From Marivita sp003149565 (GTDB lineage: Bacteria > Pseudomonadota > Alphaproteobacteria > Rhodobacterales > Rhodobacteraceae), in the NCBI RefSeq assembly GCF_965216415.1, contig NZ_CBDCFU010000001.1: DNA of 64,000 nucleotides, one strand, 5' to 3'. The notes under the pieces were generated by a model. It was not told the origin of the DNA. It ran no database searches and saw only the letters and a list, made by a program, of their open reading frames with translations. Below are positions 43,411-52,716 of this stretch, in pieces (position 1 is the first letter of the stretch; each line of letters begins with the position of its first letter). A program made the position numbers and the translations under genes.

Positions 43411-44273
43411 CTACTGAGGAAAGAGAAAGCATTCGAATGATGCCTTCGTGGGTGACGGCTGCTTCTTGTCAAAGCATTGAAGAAGCCGCGTTCTTCTCGG
43501 GTGCCGCGCTTTCCTGCCTGCATCACATCCTGACCGACGATCGTGTCCCGACGGCCTTGCTCCGAGACAGGCTTGCCTTGAAAGCTGCAGAGGCGGCCAT
43601 GGTGGTGTCTGGTCGGCCCGAGCGCTCGGAGGACCTCAGAGATGCTGTTTACCTGATGAAGCCTGGCGACCTCCCAGGTCCGGCAGGGGAAGCCTTCCTG
43701 ATTTGGCGCCGGGCGGCCGAACGCCGAATTTCGTTGGCCAGTCTCCGTCGGGTCTTCCCAAGCCATGATCCGGTTCAACTGGCAGAGTGGTTGGACGCAG
43801 GGCAGGGCGGCCCAGTTTCAAAGTCGGCCTGTGTTCTGGAAATGATCCTCGATGTTCATCCTAAGGATGACGTGACAGCCTTGGTGTTCGCGGATGCTGT
43901 TTTGGCGCGTGCGTTGGGCTGGGATTCTCTGATCCCAATTTTGGCGCACAGTTTGAAACGGGCAGACCTTCGAAAGCGGGGAGGTGACCTGAAGCTGGCC
44001 TGTCACCGTGCCGTTGTTTCGGAATGCATGGATGCGGTCAGGATGGCGCACGACCTTGCCCGCCGGGCGGCACATTTGAAGTCCGTTGCGCCAAAACTGC
44101 GGGCGAAGCGGGCCGCACAGGCGGTCGAGATGTTTCTGACACGTGATGCTGTCACGCCTGGGGCACTTCCCCTTCCAGACCGTTCCGCACGACGTCTTTG
44201 TGATCGGCTTGTTCAACTCGGGGCTATTCGCGAGCTGACCGGTCGGGATGTGTTCCGGATCTACGGGCTCTGA
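43407..44273 (+). CDS. DUF1403 family protein (copy 2)
   Basis: 288-residue protein of unknown function, closely related to the protein at 32404-33288. It overlaps hipA by four bases and is followed one base after its stop by the scpB-like gene, so it is translationally tied to both. Composition is alpha-helical; no metal-binding or catalytic motif stands out. Conservation of the DUF1403-scpB order in both copies suggests a functional partnership. Confidence 0.82.
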   Translation: MTTEERESIRMMPSWVTAASCQSIEEAAFFSGAALSCLHHILTDDRVPTALLRDRLALKAAEAAMVVSGRPERSEDLRDAVYLMKPGDLPGPAGEAFLIWRRAAERRISLASLRRVFPSHDPVQLAEWLDAGQGGPVSKSACVLEMILDVHPKDDVTALVFADAVLARALGWDSLIPILAHSLKRADLRKRGGDLKLACHRAVVSECMDAVRMAHDLARRAAHLKSVAPKLRAKRAAQAVEMFLTRDAVTPGALPLPDRSARRLCDRLVQLGAIRELTGRDVFRIYGL

Positions 44274-44274
44274 C

Positions 44275-44871
44275 ATGGCGCGCGCTTCCGCCATTGAGGA
44301 TATCGATCGAGAGTTGGATGACCTTCCACCAGAATTGCGCTGGCGCGAATGGATGCGCCGGATTGAGGCTGTTCTCTTTGCCAGCGCATCCCCCGTCCCG
44401 CGCGAAGACCTTGGCCGGATCGTAGGGCAGGGGGCTTCTGTTGACCTGCTGATTGAAGATTTGGCAGCCAGTTTTGAAGACAGAACTTTCGAGATTGTTT
44501 CGGTGGCTGGCGGCTGGATGTTCCGGACGCGCCCGGCATATGCCACTGTCATCCGCGCTGCCGCTGACGTCGGAGAACAGCGGATCGACCTCAGTGAATT
44601 TGACATCGCTGTGCTGGCGGCCATTGGGTATCATCAGCCCATCACCCGTGAGGGGTTGGCTGGCATTTTCGGTAAAGAGATCAGCCGGGATTTGATTGGT
44701 CGCCTGAATGCGCAGGGGCTGATCGGGACAGGGCCGAGGTCACCGCGGCGGGGAGCGCCGTTCACCTTTGTGACGACCCAGCGGTTTCTGGAGGTGTTCG
44801 GACTGGAGAGCTTGCAGGACTTACCGGACAAAGAAGCCTTTGATGATGCAGGCCTGTCTGTCAGCGAATGA
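44275..44871 (+). CDS. ScpB-like protein (SMC-kleisin accessory subunit homologue)
   Basis: 198-residue homologue of ScpB, the winged-helix partner of the kleisin ScpA in SMC condensin. The ScpB pattern is evident: RRIEAVLFASASPVPREDLG, GGWMFRTRPAYA, EFDIAVLAAIGYHQPITREG, LIGTGPRSPRRGAPFTFVTT, then FLEVFGLESLQDLP. It is a plasmid paralogue in an operon with hipBA and DUF1403 and without scpA or smc. It may contribute to plasmid maintenance, but no direct evidence is in the sequence. Confidence 0.85.
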   Translation: MARASAIEDIDRELDDLPPELRWREWMRRIEAVLFASASPVPREDLGRIVGQGASVDLLIEDLAASFEDRTFEIVSVAGGWMFRTRPAYATVIRAAADVGEQRIDLSEFDIAVLAAIGYHQPITREGLAGIFGKEISRDLIGRLNAQGLIGTGPRSPRRGAPFTFVTTQRFLEVFGLESLQDLPDKEAFDDAGLSVSE

Positions 44872-44916
44872 AGTTGCCTGTGCCCGAAAAAATATTTACG
44901 GTAGTAGTGTCCATAG

Positions 44917-45951
44917 ACAGGTGCCAAAATCGCCAACCTTAGCTCAATCGCCCGCTCTGCCTATAGCGACCTGTTAAGGCTCGCCAAGGATGACATGGTC
45001 GCCAATGTCCGTGGCTGAGTCCAGAAGCGCGTCGTAGACGGCAAAACCTATTGGTATTCGAAGGAAACGATCGGGACCGGCTCAAAATGGTGGTATATTG
45101 GCCCCGACACTGAAGAGACGCGATATCTCGTTGGTCAAATCAAGTCCCTCAAGAACGAAGTTGATCGACGCCGGAAAGAACGTGCTCGTTTAACCCGCCT
45201 GCTTCGCGCGGAAGGTATGACGCCTGTCGACCGGGAAACCGGCAGCCTACTTCTGGCCCTGGCGAAGGTAGGAACCTTCCGATTGGGCGGCACCTTGATC
45301 GGCACTAATGCCTTTCGTCTCATGGAGGGTGATTTGGGCGTGATCCTACCGTTGGGTGGTGTCGCCAACGCCGGTGATGTCGATATTGCGCAGTTCGAAC
45401 GTCTTTCCCTTGCGGTGCAGGACCAGGTTGAGCCATCCTTGGCCAAAACCTTCTCCGCCCTAAAATTTGAGCCCGTTCAAAGTCTGGATCCAGACAGCGT
45501 TTGGCGTTGGAAACAGGGCACGACCGGAACGCTGGTCGAGTTCCTGACGCCTTCGTTCGAAGAGAGCGAAGGAATACGATCCCTACCGGCGCTCGGTGTA
45601 AATGCAAGGGCGTTGCATTACCTGAGCTATCTGATTTCTGATCCGATTTATTCGGTTGCTCTCTATCGTGAAGGTGTACTGGTGAAAATCCCGCGCCCTG
45701 AGAAGTTCGCGATTCACAAGCTGATCGTTGCAGACCGGCGCCGCGATGGACCTGATGTCGATAAATCTCAGAAGGATCGTGAACAAGCGCGTTTTATCAT
45801 TGAAACGATGTCAGAGGACCGCCCCTATGATCTATGGGAGGCCTATAAGGATGCCCTGTCGCGTGGTCCAAAATGGCGCGATCGGATCGGCCGTAGCCTT
45901 GAGAGAATCCCTGCAATCCGAAATCTGTTAGAAAGCTGCAGGGAGGCCTGA
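44917..45951 (+). pseudogene. Nucleotidyltransferase-fold protein (GSU2403-like), disrupted by a nonsense codon
   Basis: The frame reads AKIANLSSIARSAYSDLLRL, then an in-frame TGA at 45016, then VQKRVVDGKTYWYSKETIG, KWWYIGPDTEE and on to 45951. Without the stop it would be a roughly 340-residue GSU2403-type nucleotidyltransferase-fold protein, with the GGTLIGTNAFRLMEG motif. No ATG or GTG start is found in frame before the N-terminal part. A shorter product from ATG 45217 (244 residues) is possible. The IS21-like element starts right after the stop codon. These folds often belong to toxin or defence loci, but a role is not shown. Confidence 0.6.
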
Positions 45952-46070
45952 TGAGAACGGCGGTGAGAAAGTCTGCCACGGTATTGGCGGGATGATCCTG
46001 CTGCGGGGGGCGCAAAAGTCGTCCACCTTAAAGCCTTTCTGGTTGCAGGGAGGCTGGGAGGATTTTCACC

Positions 46071-47558
46071 GTGGACTTGTATCGGAAGGTTCGGCTGGCC
46101 TGCGCCGAGGGCATGAGCCAGCGAGAGGCTGCGCGCCATTTCAACCTTTCGCGCGACAGTGTAGCCAAGATGATGGCGTTCTCGACGCCACCTGGATACC
46201 GGCGCACAGCGCCTGTGAAGCGTCCCAAGCTGGATGGCTACACCGAGATCATCGACAACTGGCTTGAGGGGGACCGCGAGGTCCATCGCAAGCAGCGCCA
46301 CAGGGCGAAGCGCGTTTTTGAGCGGCTTCGTGACGAGCATGGGTTCACCGGCGGCTACACGATCGTGAAGGATTACATTCGCGAGCGCGAACGGCGTGTC
46401 CGCGAGATGTTCGTGCCTTTGGCGCATCCTCCCGGTCATGCGCAAGCCGACTTCGGCGAGGCGGTGGTCATTATAGACGGCGTGGAACAGAAGGCGCATT
46501 TCTTCTGCATGGACCTGCCGCACAGCGACGCCTGCTTCGTGCGGGCCTATCCGGCCGCGCCCGCGGAAGCTTGGGTGGATGGGCACATCCACGCCTTCGC
46601 CTTCTTCGGCAGGGTGCCGGTATCCGTTCTCTACGACAACGACCGCTGTCTGGTCGCAAAGATCCTGCCTGACGGAACGCGCCAGCGGGCGACGCTGTTC
46701 AGCGGGTTCCTGTCGCATGACCTGTTCCGCGACCGATACGGCCGCCCCGGCAAGGTCAATGACAAAGGCAACGTGGAAGGGCTGGTCGGCTATTCCCGCC
46801 GCAACTTCATGGTGCCGATCCCGCGGTTCGCGAGCTGGGAGGCCTTCAACGCCTATCTGGAAGAGCAGTGTCTCAAGCGTCAGGCGGATGTCCTGCGGGG
46901 TCAGTCAGAGACCATAGGGGACCGCCTCACGCGAGATCTGGCCGCGATGACCAAACTACCCGCCGCCCCGTTCGACGCCTGCGACCAGGCTACCGGGCGG
47001 GTCAGTTCCCGAGCCTTGGTGCGCTATAAGACCAACGATTACTCGGTGCCCGTGGTATACGGCCATCGCGACGTGTGGATCCGCGGGTATGTCGATAACG
47101 TCGTGATCGGCTGCGCAGGTGAAGTCATCGCCCGCCATCCACGCTGCTACGATCGCGAGGACATGGTCTTCGATCCAGTCCACTACCTTCCGCTCATAGA
47201 GCGCAAGATCAATGCCCTGGATCAGGCGGCACCGCTGGCTGAATGGGACCTGCCGCCGGAGTTCGTGACCCTGCGCCGCCTGATGGAGGCGCGGATGCTC
47301 AAGGCCGGACGCCGGGAATATGTCCAGGTTCTGCGCCTGCTGGAGACATTCGACATCGACGACCTGCATGTGGCCATCAGACAGGCCTTGCGTCTCGGTG
47401 CTGTGGGTTTTGACGCCGTAAAGCATCTTGTGCTCTGCCAGGTCGAGAAGAGGCCGCCCAAGCTCGACCTCGATGTCTATCCCTACCTGCCGCGCACCGA
47501 GATCGGGACAACATCCACGGCAAGCTATATGTCGCTGCTGTCGGAGGATGCCGCATGA
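46071..47558 (+). CDS. istA: IS21-family transposase IstA
   Basis: 495-residue DDE transposase from GTG 46071. It has an N-terminal helix-turn-helix (GMSQREAARHFNLSRDSVAK) and an rve integrase core with Asp in AQADFGEAVV, Asp in VLYDNDRC and Glu in NDKGNVEGLVGY. The C-terminal region is typical of IstA. Its stop overlaps the istB start. It appears intact. Confidence 0.93.
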   Translation: MDLYRKVRLACAEGMSQREAARHFNLSRDSVAKMMAFSTPPGYRRTAPVKRPKLDGYTEIIDNWLEGDREVHRKQRHRAKRVFERLRDEHGFTGGYTIVKDYIRERERRVREMFVPLAHPPGHAQADFGEAVVIIDGVEQKAHFFCMDLPHSDACFVRAYPAAPAEAWVDGHIHAFAFFGRVPVSVLYDNDRCLVAKILPDGTRQRATLFSGFLSHDLFRDRYGRPGKVNDKGNVEGLVGYSRRNFMVPIPRFASWEAFNAYLEEQCLKRQADVLRGQSETIGDRLTRDLAAMTKLPAAPFDACDQATGRVSSRALVRYKTNDYSVPVVYGHRDVWIRGYVDNVVIGCAGEVIARHPRCYDREDMVFDPVHYLPLIERKINALDQAAPLAEWDLPPEFVTLRRLMEARMLKAGRREYVQVLRLLETFDIDDLHVAIRQALRLGAVGFDAVKHLVLCQVEKRPPKLDLDVYPYLPRTEIGTTSTASYMSLLSEDAA

Positions 47559-48322
47559 CCGAGGCCCCAAAGGTCCTGCTTGCCCACCATCTGAAGACAT
47601 TGAAACTACCGACATTCTTGCTGGAATACGAGAAGGTTGCGCGTCAATGCGCTGCCGAGGGGCTGGATCATGTGCAGTTCCTGACGCGGCTGGTCGAGAT
47701 GGAACTGATCGACCGTGAGCGGCGGATGATCGAACGGCGGATCAAAGCCGCCAAATTCCCGGCCACCAAGAGCTTGGACAGCTTCGACTTCAAAGCGATC
47801 CCCAAGCTGAACAAGATGCAGGTGTTGGAGCTGGCGCGTTGCGAGTGGATCGAACGGCACGAGAACGTCATCGCTCTCGGCCCCAGTGGCACTGGCAAGA
47901 CCCATGTCTCCTTGGGGCTCGGCCTCGCCGCATGCCAGAAGGGCATGTCGGTTGCCTTCACCACGGCGGCGGCGCTGGTCAACGAAATGATGGAGGCCCG
48001 CGACGAACGACGCCTGCTTCGTCTGCAAAAGCAGCTGGCCGCCGTCAAGCTCCTCATCATCGACGAGTTGGGCTTCGTGCCGCTCTCCAAAACCGGCGCC
48101 GAACTCCTGTTCGAACTGATCTCGCAACGCTACGAGCGCGGGTCCAAGATGATTACGAGCAACCTGCCGCTCGACGAGTGGACATCAACCTTTGGTACGG
48201 AACGCCTGACTGGCGCACTGCTTGACCGGCTGACCCACCACGTCAACATTCTCGAGATGAATGGCGAAAGCTACAGGCTCGCACAAAGTCGAGCCCGCAC
48301 GGCCAAACCGAATACACCCTGA
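47555..48322 (+). CDS. istB: IS21-family helper ATPase IstB
   Basis: 255-residue AAA+ ATPase related to DnaC that assists IstA in target selection. Walker A is GPSGTGKTH and Walker B is LLIIDELGF, with the sensor region SNLPLDEW and a full-length C-terminus. It is coupled to istA by a four-base overlap. Confidence 0.94.
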   Translation: MTEAPKVLLAHHLKTLKLPTFLLEYEKVARQCAAEGLDHVQFLTRLVEMELIDRERRMIERRIKAAKFPATKSLDSFDFKAIPKLNKMQVLELARCEWIERHENVIALGPSGTGKTHVSLGLGLAACQKGMSVAFTTAAALVNEMMEARDERRLLRLQKQLAAVKLLIIDELGFVPLSKTGAELLFELISQRYERGSKMITSNLPLDEWTSTFGTERLTGALLDRLTHHVNILEMNGESYRLAQSRARTAKPNTP

Positions 48323-48544
48323 CGGCCTGTCACCCCAACCCAACGATCACTTACAGTCCGCACCGTGCAACTTCGGGCGAGATTTTGGCGGCAGCTACGG
48401 CCGGGCTACGCCCGACCTCCGCTGCCCCCAAAATCATGGTCTTCACATGCCGCAAGCGCCCCCGTCACTGGCCTGGTTTTGCCCCGCCACGTGGCCTGAT
48501 TTTACTCCGGCGTTGACATCCTCGACGTCCCGGAGGCTGAGAGC

Positions 48545-49360
48545 GGTGTTGTCACATTAACGGGCGTCAAGTTGCTGGCTCATTGATCTGGGCGTAGGGG
48601 ATTTTGATGCAGACATTGAAAATCAACTACGAGCGCCACCGCTTTCCGCCTCAGATCATTGCTCATGTTGTCTGGCTCTACGTCCGGTTCAACTTGAGCC
48701 TGCGCGAGGTTGAGGAGTTGATGCTGGAACGTGGCGTGGACGTTTCGTATGAAACGATCCGGCGCTGGACCGTCAAATTCGGCCCTTCGATCGCCCACGT
48801 TCTGCGGCGACGGCAGCCGCGCTCCGGCGATGTCTGGCATCTGGACGAAGTCGTTGTGAAGATCGCTGGCCGGTCATACTGGCTGTGGCGCGCGGTTGAT
48901 CAACACGGCGTCGTTCTTGAGGAAATCCTTCAATCCAGGCGAAACAAGCGCGCCGCAAAGCGGCTTTTGGTCAAGCTGATAAAACGCTGGGGCTTCGTGC
49001 CCAAAAGGATCATTACGGACAAGCTGCGCTCCTACGGGGCCGCGAAACGCGAGGTCGCGCGTGGCCTTGACCATTGGTCACACAAGGGGCTGAATAACCG
49101 TGCAGAAAATAGCCACTTGCCTTTCCGAAAACGAGAGCGAGTAATGCAGGGCTTCCGATCGCCGGGTAGTTTACAACGCTTCGTCTCGATGCAATCGGCA
49201 ACCCGCAATTCCTTCTCCGTACCAGCCCGCCGTCGTTCCGCTCTCACCACCCGCTATCATCGACTCGAAGCATTCGAGGCGTGAAGATCCGCAGCAAACG
49301 CCGCTTGATCAACGATCGGCATGCCAACTTGCAAGCTCGGCAAGTTAACGTGACAACACC
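48545..49360 (+). mobile_element. IS6-family insertion sequence, 816 bp (copy 2)
   Basis: Same element as 33594-34409 but in the opposite orientation, with ends GGTGTTGTCACATTAAC and the complement of GGTGTTGTCACGTTAAC. Flanks do not match as a target duplication. Together the two copies bracket about 14 kb of accessory DNA as long inverted repeats. Confidence 0.88.
48607..49284 (+). CDS. IS6-family transposase (copy 2)
   Basis: 225-residue intact transposase, identical in amino-acid sequence to the protein at 33670-34347. The HTH, the DDE residues (WHLDEVV, ITDKLRSYG, NRAENSH) and the C-terminal arginine-rich tail are the same. It is one of two full copies of this IS in the window. Confidence 0.92.
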   Translation: MQTLKINYERHRFPPQIIAHVVWLYVRFNLSLREVEELMLERGVDVSYETIRRWTVKFGPSIAHVLRRRQPRSGDVWHLDEVVVKIAGRSYWLWRAVDQHGVVLEEILQSRRNKRAAKRLLVKLIKRWGFVPKRIITDKLRSYGAAKREVARGLDHWSHKGLNNRAENSHLPFRKRERVMQGFRSPGSLQRFVSMQSATRNSFSVPARRRSALTTRYHRLEAFEA

Positions 49361-49503
49361 CGTATGAACGGTTTACCGGTTCGAAATCCGTTTAGCGGCG
49401 TGTATGGCGCGGACCTGAGACGAGATTATAACAGCTCACCGACGGAAATTGCGCCAAAATAACGGCCACACGCCATCCCAACTAACGCTGGTTCTTTAGC
49501 CTG
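49361..49503 (+). repeat. 143-bp repeat, copy 2
   Basis: Directly adjoins the end of the 816-bp IS. It corresponds to 34734-34876 with about ten substitutions and no length change. It is non-coding; its T-loop-like GGTTCGAAATCC is not accompanied by tRNA stems. Confidence 0.8.
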
Positions 49504-49532
49504 TTCTTCAGATCAACATTGGAGACAAGCAA

Positions 49533-49799
49533 ATGAATATGGGACCTGAGAAAGACCTCCACCGGGCAATGTCAAAGCACCTTCGGGCGGGCGTCACGCC
49601 AGGGTTGTTCGACATGGATGCACTTCGCTTCGATCAAGTTGTTTTCGAAAACCAGAAGGCAGCGTGTGGTGACGGGACAAAGCGCAATAATCCGGCAGCT
49701 CGCGCTATATATTGGATGTCATCGATTCTCTCGCATGCTGCACGTTTTGTGTCTGCCGCATCAAACGTCGGTCGCAACAGAATAAGACATCCATACTGA
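49533..49799 (+). CDS. Small hypothetical protein
   Basis: 88-residue frame starting at ATG 49533 with a GGAG Shine-Dalgarno eight bases upstream. It reads MNMGPEKDLHRAMSKHLRAG and matches no family I recognise. It precedes the BTAD regulator by 61 bases in the same direction and might be co-transcribed. Support rests only on the start signal and position. Confidence 0.4.
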   Translation: MNMGPEKDLHRAMSKHLRAGVTPGLFDMDALRFDQVVFENQKAACGDGTKRNNPAARAIYWMSSILSHAARFVSAASNVGRNRIRHPY

Positions 49800-49860
49800 T
49801 TTATTGGACCAAGATGCGGCATTGATGTTAACATAATCTTTATCCCGCAGTGGAGGTGAC

Positions 49861-52320
49861 ATGACTGAAACGGCTTCGACACTCGACGCTGGTGCGCAAC
49901 CAGCGCTCACGGTCAACCTGCTTGGTCCGATGCAGGTCCTTCGAATGGATGGCAGGCCGATTGAGCTACCGCGAAAGGTCAGGGGTTTGTTCGCTTATCT
50001 CCTCATGCGGAGCGACACGACAGTGCCACGGCAAACCCTTATCAGTCTGTTTTGGGCCGATCGCCCGGAGGCGCACGCGAGATCAAGCCTTAGGCAGGCG
50101 CTGAATGTCTTACGAAGTTGCTTAGACGACATTGCAGACGCCGTTCTTGTTGCAACGGCCGAATCCGTGTCGGTCCGAGCCTCCGCGGTTTCGACGGATC
50201 TGGAATGCATTGGTGACAATCTGTCTGACATTGATCTCGGTACATTAGATAACAGCCACGATTTGCTCGAGGGGCTTTGCCTCGGCGAGCCTGCATTCGA
50301 TGAATGGCTTTCGGGGGAACGAGACCTCGTGCGTGACCGATGCGTCGAAGCGCTTAGACGTCAAGCACATAAGGAAATGGAAGCTGGCAGACTTGATCTT
50401 GCTGCTGCGAAACTCGCCAGGCTGCTTCGACTGTCTCCAACCGACGAGTTGGCTCACCAACACCTCATGCGCCTACATCTGGCGCGATCGAGAACCGACG
50501 ATGCCATTCGACAGTTCGAGAAGTGCCGAACCGCGCTTAAAGAACATCTCGACGTGGAGCCGGATGGAGGCACAATCGAGATTTGGGAAAGCGCCAAGAA
50601 GATGCGGCAGAAGGCCCGGGCGATCGCCAAGCCGTCCGTTCATGAAGAAAAAGCGTCGCGCCCGGTACTGGTTGCCGCAGCATGTGAACCAGAGCGATCT
50701 GCCTTTATTGCCACTGCGCTTGCTGAGCGGGGCGGAATACCAGTTGATGAAACGGGATTGATCTATGCGTTCCAGGACGCATCCGACGCTTTGCGTGCCT
50801 GTGCAGAAAGTCGCTCGAAACATCGTGAGCTAAATGGTGGCGGTTCGTCTAGCGCCGCCTTCGCTCTCCATTACGGAGAGTCGGTCGAACCGGGTTTGGC
50901 CTTCGGCAGCTCGGACCTACAGCATCTCTCGGCGATACTTCATGAAACGCCTCAAAATGAGATTTACGTTTCGGCCCGTTTCTTCAAAGCTGTTAGGCGG
51001 ACTTCACCGTATTTTTTCGACACCATCGGTGAGACGGAGGAGCCCCATCAGGCTTCTATCCTCCGGCTCAGTCGGGCCATGCAGCGCCAACCGTTTCTTG
51101 CAGTGTATGAAAAGTCCGCACCACGCAGCCGGAAGCGGCCCTGTTCCCTTGCCGTCGCTCCGATTAGGCATGTCGGGCCCGATCCCGAGACTGATGCGTT
51201 CTGGTCTGAAGGCCTTACGGAAGACCTGATCCTGGAGCTCAGCCGCACACAGCGAATTACGGTGAGCTCCCGAACAACACTTTGCGCGATCCAGTCGCAT
51301 GACGCGGTAGAGATCGGGCAAGAATTGGGTGTTGGATATGTGCTGACCGGTTCGTTCCGAAAGATGGGTCAGAAGGCGCGTCTGAACTTCACGCTGTCGG
51401 AAACCGAAAAAGGTACGATTGTTTGGTCCGAGCGTTTCAGCGCCGATCTCGAGACCATCCTGGATGTCATCGACGACATCGTCGCGAAAGTCGTCGCACG
51501 AATTTCGGGCAAGATCGAACGTTCCGAAACAGAGGCTGCGCGGCTGAAGCGCCCCGAAAACATGACAGCCTACGAATATTATTTGCGTGGGAGTTGGCAT
51601 CACCGTATGGGCGGAATCACGACAGAGCATTCGCGAAAGGCGGTGAAATGGCTTCGAAAGGCTATTGAGACCGACCCGTACTTCTACAGGCCGCGAGCAA
51701 TGTTATGCTGCGCTTGGTCAGATTTGCCGGATTATGACGAGAAGACGGCCGATGAGATGATCATGAGTGCGTATGATGCCGATCCGCAGGATCCCGAGAC
51801 AAACCGGATCCTTGCCTACATCAAGTTTCAGAACGGTGAACACGAGATTGGAGTACGTCATGCGGAACGCTCGATCAAGTTGGCACCGCATGACGCATAT
51901 CTGCTTGGGCGCTGTGCTGCGATACACATTTTCAATGGCGATCCCGAGATCGGGCTCGCCCGTCTGAACAGGGCAGTTGAGCTTGACCCCTTTGTTCCGG
52001 TTTACATCATTGAGGAACGGCTTTCGGCCTATTACCTGCTGGCTGACCACGAGAAAGTTGTCGAAGAAGCCAAGGCGCTAAATCATCAAACAAGGCGGTC
52101 GCGCTATTACACCGCCGCAAGCCTCGTGGCGCTTGGTCGGAAAGAGGAGGCGCGCCGGGTAATGAAGAGGGCTATCGACGAAGACCCATCTTTGTCGCTG
52201 CAATATCTCAGAAGCCAAGAGCTTTATCGCAACCCAACCGTGCTTGCCGAACTTGAAGATCGGGTCTGCGCCGCGGGCATGCCTAAGTGTTCAGTCGCGG
52301 CATTTGAACAAGGCCACTGA
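49861..52320 (+). CDS. Large SARP/BTAD-type transcriptional regulator with TolB-like and TPR domains
   Basis: 819-residue multidomain regulator. Residues about 17-95 form a SARP-type winged helix (LTVNLLGPMQVLRMDGRPIE, SSLRQALNVLR). Residues about 100-245 are a BTAD helical domain ending FEKCRTALKEHLDVEPD. The middle part (about 270-400) resembles an adenylate-cyclase-like fold without obvious catalytic residues. About 425-560 is a FlgO/TolB-like region (SLAVAPIRHVGPDPETDAFW, SEGLTEDLILELSRTQRITV). The C-terminus has TPR-like repeats (AVKWLRKAIETDPYFYRP, NRAVELDPFVPVY). It is probably a cytoplasmic regulator; its target is unknown. Confidence 0.85.
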   Translation: MTETASTLDAGAQPALTVNLLGPMQVLRMDGRPIELPRKVRGLFAYLLMRSDTTVPRQTLISLFWADRPEAHARSSLRQALNVLRSCLDDIADAVLVATAESVSVRASAVSTDLECIGDNLSDIDLGTLDNSHDLLEGLCLGEPAFDEWLSGERDLVRDRCVEALRRQAHKEMEAGRLDLAAAKLARLLRLSPTDELAHQHLMRLHLARSRTDDAIRQFEKCRTALKEHLDVEPDGGTIEIWESAKKMRQKARAIAKPSVHEEKASRPVLVAAACEPERSAFIATALAERGGIPVDETGLIYAFQDASDALRACAESRSKHRELNGGGSSSAAFALHYGESVEPGLAFGSSDLQHLSAILHETPQNEIYVSARFFKAVRRTSPYFFDTIGETEEPHQASILRLSRAMQRQPFLAVYEKSAPRSRKRPCSLAVAPIRHVGPDPETDAFWSEGLTEDLILELSRTQRITVSSRTTLCAIQSHDAVEIGQELGVGYVLTGSFRKMGQKARLNFTLSETEKGTIVWSERFSADLETILDVIDDIVAKVVARISGKIERSETEAARLKRPENMTAYEYYLRGSWHHRMGGITTEHSRKAVKWLRKAIETDPYFYRPRAMLCCAWSDLPDYDEKTADEMIMSAYDADPQDPETNRILAYIKFQNGEHEIGVRHAERSIKLAPHDAYLLGRCAAIHIFNGDPEIGLARLNRAVELDPFVPVYIIEERLSAYYLLADHEKVVEEAKALNHQTRRSRYYTAASLVALGRKEEARRVMKRAIDEDPSLSLQYLRSQELYRNPTVLAELEDRVCAAGMPKCSVAAFEQGH

Positions 52321-52716
52321 ATGCCTTGAGACGACGGGAAGTTGTAGGTGTCTAAAAAATCGGAAAGGTGGCCGCGCAAATGTTTATTTCTGTCGTGGTG
52401 ATGTTCAATTCCGACATTCGTTCCGGATGTGATATACACTAGCGCTTGGAATCTGGATAGCGGGACAATCCAGACCTATGCTTCAGGGATGCCTGCCTTG
52501 GCTTTGTCAGGTTGCTGACGCCGCATCGGCGGGGTGGTTCTCTGTCATGGTGAACGTCGAAGATTTGTCCCGGATCAAAGGCTTCCGGTTTCCACGGAGT
52601 GTGATTGGTTACACCGTTTGGGCCTACCATCGGTTCGCTCTGAGCCGACGCGACGTCGAAGATCTGTTGGCGGAATGAAGTGCCCCGGGTTTACCGGAGG
52701 GTTTTTTATTCAAAAC

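Larger units (their letters stand above)
45952..48518 (+). mobile_element. IS21-family insertion sequence
   Basis: Contains istA and istB. The left end (TGAGAACGGCGGTGAG at 45952) and the complement of the right end (TGTCAACGCCGGAGTA from 48518) share about 17 of 27 positions, a normal level for IS21 terminal repeats, and motif repeats of the TGGCCTGRTTTT type lie inside the right end. No clean target duplication was seen. Confidence 0.7.

Noticed and set aside
45217..45951. Fully intact 244-residue gene
   Set aside because: Coding similarity continues upstream through an in-frame TGA, so the full locus is treated as a pseudogene, although a short product is possible.
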